The notes beneath the pieces were generated by a model that did no database searches, was not told the origin of the DNA, and saw nothing but the letters and a program-made list of their open reading frames with translations. A stretch of DNA of 64,000 nt, from assembly GCA_944390725.1 (NCBI GenBank), contig CALXQU010000010.1, positions 23,446 to 87,445 of the forward strand. The letters run 5' to 3'. Positions 59,916-64,000 of this stretch are shown here, in pieces. A program made the position numbers and the translations under genes. Numbering within the stretch: the first letter of the stretch is position 1; every line of letters starts with the position of its first letter. Source of the stretch: an uncultured Spirochaetaceae bacterium. Its GTDB lineage: Bacteria > Spirochaetota > Spirochaetia > Sphaerochaetales > Sphaerochaetaceae.

Positions 59916-60122
59916 TTATTTCGCTTCCTTGCCGTACTTCTTGAGGAAGCGCTCGACCCTTCCTGTGGTGTCGACGAGCTTCTGCGTGCCCGTGAAGAAC
60001 GGATGGCATGCCGAGCAGATTTCGACGTGCAGGTTCTTCGCAGTTGACTTTGTCTTGATCACATTGCCGCAAGAGCAATGGATTTCCTGAAGCTGGTAGT
60101 CAGGATGGATGTTCTTCTTCAT
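59916..60122 (-). CDS. rpmE: 50S ribosomal protein L31, zinc-binding type
   Basis: A 68-residue protein ([22 protein letters not shown]...[27 protein letters not shown]). The Cys in CSCG and CSAC mark the zinc-binding (C+) form, which is usually replaced by a Cys-free paralogue under zinc limitation. It follows rho, a common bacterial order. The GGAGGAGAAAG site precedes the ATG. Confidence 0.96.
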   Translation of the reverse strand: MKKNIHPDYQLQEIHCSCGNVIKTKSTAKNLHVEICSACHPFFTGTQKLVDTTGRVERFLKKYGKEAK

Positions 60123-60181
60123 TTTCTTTCTCCTCCGGTCCTATAGGATAGAATGCCTGCATTCACAGGCATGGGATTTCA

Positions 60182-61933
60182 TCATAGCCTCGCCGTATTC
60201 ATCGAGTCGAGGAACTCCTTATTGTTGTTTGTTTTCCCCATCTTGTCAATGATGGTAACGGACATGTCCATATCATCGAGATTGCCGAACGCGGACCTCA
60301 GGAGATATACCCTGGACCTCACATCCTCAGGCAGCAGCAGGTCATCCCTTCTCGTTCCCGACTTCTTGATGTTGATGGCCGGGAAGCGGCGGTTGTCAGC
60401 CATCTTCCTGTCAAGGACGATCTCGTTGTTGCCGGTACCCTTGAACTCCTCGAATATGACCTCGTCCATCCTGGACCCTGTCTCGATGAGAGCCGTGGAG
60501 ATGATTGTCAGCGAACCGCCCTCCTCGATGTTCCTTGCCGCGCCGAAGAACCTCTTGGGCTTGTGGAGCGCATTGGAATCGACGCCGCCGGAAAGGATCT
60601 TGCCGGAAGCGGGAACTGTCTGGTTGTAGGCCCTGGCCAGCCTGGTGATGGAATCAAGGAGGATGACTACATCCTTCTTGTACTCGACAAGGCGCTTGGC
60701 CCTCTCGATTACCATCTCCGCGACCTGCACATGATGCGTGGCCTGCTCATCGAACGTCGACGATATCACCTCAGCCTTGACATTGCGCTGCATATCGGTG
60801 ACTTCCTCAGGACGCTCATCGACAAGCAGGACGATGAGTGTGACTTCCGGATGGTTCGTGGTGATGGCATTGGCGATCTTCTGCATCAGCACCGTCTTTC
60901 CTGTACGCGGAGGCGCTACGATGAGCGACCTCTGGCCTTTGCCTATCGGGCAGTAGAGGTCTACGACACGCGTGGAGAGATCGGACGGCTTGTCATCCCT
61001 GAGAACCTCGAGCCTGAGCCTCTCAGTCGGGAATATAGGAGTAAGGGAATCGAACGGCGCGCGGATCTTGGCCATCCTGGACTCGCAGCCATTCACCTGC
61101 AGGACGCGGATGACAGCAGCGCTCTTCTCGCCTTCGCGCGGCGCACGGATCTGGCCATAGATGAAATCGCCGGTCTTGAGTCCGACAGCCTTTATCAGGG
61201 AAGAGGAGATATATACATCCTCCGTGCCTGCAAGGTAGTTGTTGACGGCGAACCTTATGTAGCCGAAGCTCCCTTCCTGGAGCACCTCGAGCACGCCTTC
61301 GACAAGCAGCACCCCGCCATTGGCGGAATGGATGCGCAGCATCTTGGCGATGAGGTCCTGGCGGCGCGAGTCAAGGATGACATCCTCAGGGATGCCTGCT
61401 TCCCTGGCCCTGTCCCTGAGCTGGTCAAGATGGAGGGCCGTAAGCACCGATATGAAGAGCTGGGGAGCATCGGGATGCTCATCGAGGTTGATCTCCGGCG
61501 GGAAATCCTCAGCCGGCCTCCTGCCCTTCTTCTGGAACTTGTCGCGGCGGCCGTTCTGCCTGTGGTCGCGGAACTCGCGTCCCCTCTGCATCTGCGGCTG
61601 GCTCTCATCCCTGGCTTCCTCGCCTTCTGCGGAAGCAGGGGCATTATCCGAGGAATGCGCAGGAGCAGCCTCTTCCTGCATAGCCTGTACCGGCTCTGCT
61701 GCAGGAGCTGCCTCGGCAGCCTCCAGCGGAAGATCCTTCTGGACTTCCTCTGCATTATCTTCCTTGGCAGGATTCTCTGCCTTTACGGTGACTTTCGTCT
61801 TCCTGCGTATCGCTACGCGCTTCGGAGCGGTACCTTCTGCCTGTACCTTGCGCGGCCTGCCCCTCTTCTTCGGCGCAGCTGCTTCTGCAGGAACTTCCGT
61901 CCCTAAGACGGATTCTTCATTGATTTCGGACAT
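60182..61933 (-). CDS. rho: Transcription termination factor Rho with long N-terminal extension
   Basis: A 583-residue hexameric RNA helicase ending transcription. The first 150 residues are an added, low-complexity segment: Ala/Glu-rich with a [10 protein letters not shown]-hook-like patch, then Arg-rich ([23 protein letters not shown]). Then follow the Rho N-terminal helical domain ([18 protein letters not shown]), the cold-shock-type RNA-binding domain, Walker A APPRTGKT, Walker [17 protein letters not shown] and the Q-/R-loop region through '[31 protein letters not shown]'. Such extensions, known in actinobacteria and others, add RNA affinity. Confidence 0.94.
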   Translation of the reverse strand: MSEINEESVLGTEVPAEAAAPKKRGRPRKVQAEGTAPKRVAIRRKTKVTVKAENPAKEDNAEEVQKDLPLEAAEAAPAAEPVQAMQEEAAPAHSSDNAPASAEGEEARDESQPQMQRGREFRDHRQNGRRDKFQKKGRRPAEDFPPEINLDEHPDAPQLFISVLTALHLDQLRDRAREAGIPEDVILDSRRQDLIAKMLRIHSANGGVLLVEGVLEVLQEGSFGYIRFAVNNYLAGTEDVYISSSLIKAVGLKTGDFIYGQIRAPREGEKSAAVIRVLQVNGCESRMAKIRAPFDSLTPIFPTERLRLEVLRDDKPSDLSTRVVDLYCPIGKGQRSLIVAPPRTGKTVLMQKIANAITTNHPEVTLIVLLVDERPEEVTDMQRNVKAEVISSTFDEQATHHVQVAEMVIERAKRLVEYKKDVVILLDSITRLARAYNQTVPASGKILSGGVDSNALHKPKRFFGAARNIEEGGSLTIISTALIETGSRMDEVIFEEFKGTGNNEIVLDRKMADNRRFPAINIKKSGTRRDDLLLPEDVRSRVYLLRSAFGNLDDMDMSVTIIDKMGKTNNNKEFLDSMNTARL

Positions 61934-62487
61934 ATTCAGAATTTATTCTCCGGATTAGATGCCTGCATAAGCCCTGCAGGCTCAGTTGATTACCCTTGCA
62001 TGGTAATAGCAATCTCCTCTGCAAGTCAACAACGGTCAGATTTATTTTTGAGGCATCATTCAACGTATTAAATCAGAAACTGGCCAATCAAAGAGCGTAT
62101 TTCAACGAATTAAATCAAACCTGATTAAATCTAAAAGGACACGCCACGCAATTCGATTCCAGTCAATCCACATAGACGAGGAGCTATCCAGACTGCCTTT
62201 TGTTCTGCAATCTACCCGAGCCTTTTCCAACGATATGGAATCATCCGGAAACAGATTCCTCTTCTATGAATTCCCTTATCGCTCTTCCTCTCATTTCAGC
62301 TTTCCTTCGGTCTGTTCCTATGCTCATGTATATGACCCTATGAACAAAACTGCGTTCATACCTGTCATCATATCCTGTTATGTTGTTTCTGTTTGTAAAC
62401 GTTTCCAACTAGGTCATGCCAAACCTCCTTTACAATACCGGCCTCCCATTTCTGAGAGGCCGTGCATTGATATCTCCATATAGGGCA
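61934..62487. other. AT-rich intergenic region with a short direct repeat
   Basis: About 550 bp without a protein gene. CAACGTATTAAATCA (62061) and CAACGAATTAAATCA (62103) form a two-copy direct repeat 42 bp apart. TTGACT on the minus strand near 62022 may be the -35 of the rho promoter, but the -10 is poor. The right part (62230-62480) shows nothing recognisable. Confidence 0.45.
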
Positions 62488-62685
62488 TCACACCCTTTCC
62501 CGGTATGCCCATGAGTCATCGCCCTGGGCGTACCGCCGCCTGTAGTCCCTGACCGTGTACTTGTTCAGCCCAGTCATAGTGGCCGTGCTCTTGTACCCGT
62601 TCCCTTCCTGGAACAGAGCCAGGCATTCCTGCCTCTTGTCCAGCGAGACCCAGTGCTTCTTTCGGAGAGAATCCCTTTCTTCCAT
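62488..62685 (-). pseudogene. Helix-turn-helix fragment of an IS3/IS481-type transposase
   Basis: The 65 codons (SLDKRQECLALFQEGNGYKSTATMTGLNKYTVRDYRRRYAQG) match the N-terminal helix-turn-helix of transposase OrfA proteins. The frame ends soon after and no further transposase sequence follows on the minus strand, so it is a remnant. It lies between two AT-rich accessory stretches. Confidence 0.55.
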
Positions 62686-62719
62686 TCCGTTCCCTCCTTC
62701 TCTACTTGCTAGAAATCAA

Positions 62720-63970
62720 TCAGGTCTGCTGACCGCCTTCTTCCTCGCCACCGTCCTGTGAACCAGCAACAACAGTTACATCGATAATGAACGATTCTGT
62801 GACTTCGGTACCACCATGCGGTGTGTATGTCGCTGTAAGCTGAACATAGATTGTATCTCCAGCCTTAGCCGACTTGGGAATTATCTGATTAGCAGGAGAA
62901 AGATCAATCGTTATCTTGCTAGCAAGTGTTGCAGTTTCGCCGGAAAGGGTTGTGAACACAGGTTCAAATTCTCCCTTATTAAACTTATGATTTGCAGTAA
63001 AGAGTTTTGCTCCTTCTTCTGTTGGTTTGATATCCGTAACTTCAACAATCGCATCCTGCCCTGCTGTAACGGCAGAAACATCTGTGCTGTATCCGTTATA
63101 TGCAACCTTAGCAGCTGCACAATCGGTCTCATCAGTTACATCGATTGTGGTCACGAATGAAGTTCCCTCGAGCGGACGAACAACAGAAGTGACATCCTCA
63201 ATCTTTACAGATTTATCGCCCTCTGTCCCAACTGTCCAGATAGAAATCTTTACTTCATCGCCAATATAAAGGGCCGGAAGTGTCGCAACTGCCTCTTCCC
63301 CATTTACGCTGTAATATGCATCGATTCCCGTGACAGTCGGTCCTTCTACTGGTTCCTGCCATACAGAGAATGGGATATCAGCTGTCTTTGAAGATGATAC
63401 TTCCTTCACCACGATTGCTGTGTAATCTTTGTTATAAGCAAGCGTATAAACAGAAGAAGTTGTTCCGATTGGCTCAGATGATGTTCCATCTGCATAAGCA
63501 CGTGTCACGACGAGCTTTTCCCTGATTGCAGTTGAATTTGAAGTAAGATATGTCTGCTCATTACCCTTCCATGCAGCATACTCATCTTCTGTGATCTCAA
63601 GAATACCGGCATCGATACCCGAGTAATCAGCAGCAAGTGTATAGCCAACTACTGTTACAGGAACCTTATAGCCATCCGAATCAAGACCATATGCTTTGAC
63701 TGTAGCATATGTGTCTGTTGTCTTTGCGGCACCGCTTCCAATAGTCAGCGTTGCATCAAGACCTTCGGTCGTCTTTCCATTGATACGCTCTACATCGACC
63801 TTAACCATCAAATCCGTATAGGTCTCGCCTTCATAGAATGTAGGTGCATCAACAAGGGTAACCTTAGCAATATCATTGCCATCTGTCGCCATGTCGAATG
63901 ACGATGGCTGGCAAGCAGCGAATGAGAAGAGCACCGCTACTGCGAGCGCGATTGTAATGAATTTCTTCAT
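62720..63970 (-). CDS. Surface lipoprotein with beta-rich repeats
   Basis: A 416-residue lipoprotein (signal MKKFITIALAVAVLFSFAAC) with GGAGGATTT upstream. The mature chain is beta-rich and rich in Thr, Val and Asp, with strands such as 'VTLVDAPTFYEGETYTDLMVKVDVERI' resembling bacterial Ig-like domains, and ends with a Gly/Glu/Gln tail (GSQDGGEEEGGQQT). No family is named. It is AT-richer than the central region. Such proteins are usually surface-exposed and may take part in adhesion or be variable antigens. Confidence 0.65.
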   Translation of the reverse strand: MKKFITIALAVAVLFSFAACQPSSFDMATDGNDIAKVTLVDAPTFYEGETYTDLMVKVDVERINGKTTEGLDATLTIGSGAAKTTDTYATVKAYGLDSDGYKVPVTVVGYTLAADYSGIDAGILEITEDEYAAWKGNEQTYLTSNSTAIREKLVVTRAYADGTSSEPIGTTSSVYTLAYNKDYTAIVVKEVSSSKTADIPFSVWQEPVEGPTVTGIDAYYSVNGEEAVATLPALYIGDEVKISIWTVGTEGDKSVKIEDVTSVVRPLEGTSFVTTIDVTDETDCAAAKVAYNGYSTDVSAVTAGQDAIVEVTDIKPTEEGAKLFTANHKFNKGEFEPVFTTLSGETATLASKITIDLSPANQIIPKSAKAGDTIYVQLTATYTPHGGTEVTESFIIDVTVVAGSQDGGEEEGGQQT

Positions 63971-64000
63971 ACTTCGAAATCCTCCGATTATTGATGCATT

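Noticed and set aside
60563..61906. A 447-codon open frame antisense to rho
   Set aside because: It lies entirely over rho, has no recognisable domain and reflects the GC-rich codon pattern of the real gene.
62061..62117. Two-copy direct repeat as a CRISPR remnant
   Set aside because: Only two units of 15 bp, no further spacing pattern and no cas genes.

Overview
The window looks like chromosome of a strictly anaerobic, outer-membrane-bearing bacterium. I favour a Spirochaetota relative, Sphaerochaeta-like, but that is inference and no 16S rRNA is present. Signs of anaerobic life are an NADH-linked [FeFe]-hydrogenase operon divergent from rex, no respiratory genes, and an iron-sulfur aldo/keto reductase. 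Signs of a diderm envelope are many short beta-barrel proteins and lipobox lipoproteins. The core (about 9.9-61.9 kb) is GC-rich, while both ends are visibly AT-richer and hold accessory DNA.

Layout. 1-9.6 kb is accessory. It starts with a possible defence cassette (tail of a MIT_C-like protein, then two coupled Abi/HEPN-like genes). Next come traX and an M48 protease gene, once coupled but now split by a 2,597-bp IS21-family element whose ends and 6-bp target duplication can be read exactly. A plasmid-type parA with a small partner follows, bracketed by repeats that may be its centromere, then a nitroreductase. 9.6-9.7 kb holds a compact possible pseudoknotted RNA with a terminator. 9.9-28 kb has a YkgJ protein, an Fe-S aldo/keto reductase, a PBECR-like nuclease remnant, clpP, ade, recX, rplM-rpsI with a structured leader, a PreP-like M16 protease, pepT and several envelope proteins. 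28-34 kb is the hydrogenase operon, rex and an OGG-type glycosylase. 34-39 kb is a two-component system with a sugar-type binding protein. 39-41 kb is infC-rpmI-rplT, preceded by two copies of a 95-bp repeat. 41-49 kb is a MATE exporter, a sulfatase and a TRAP transporter with its own two-component system. 49-56 kb is a nickel-pincer cofactor cluster (larE, larB, larC) with an iron/cobalamin/nickel-type ABC importer, an FmdE-like protein and a DUF3842 protein, but no larA. 56-62 kb has tRNA-Cys, surE, a galactokinase-family protein with eroded signatures, rpmE and rho. The last 2 kb hold a transposase fragment and a surface lipoprotein.

How the genes fit together. HydABC would reoxidise NADH and ferredoxin to H2 under Rex control. 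The Lar/ABC/FmdE block would import a metal and build the nickel-pincer nucleotide for a LarA-family enzyme encoded elsewhere. The TRAP/sulfatase block would sense and take up an organic acid freed from a sulfated substrate.

Expression signals are unusual in places. Five genes have a -10-like box only 6-7 nt before the ATG and no Shine-Dalgarno, suggesting leaderless mRNAs. One lipoprotein gene appears to start with CTG. infC starts with TTG.
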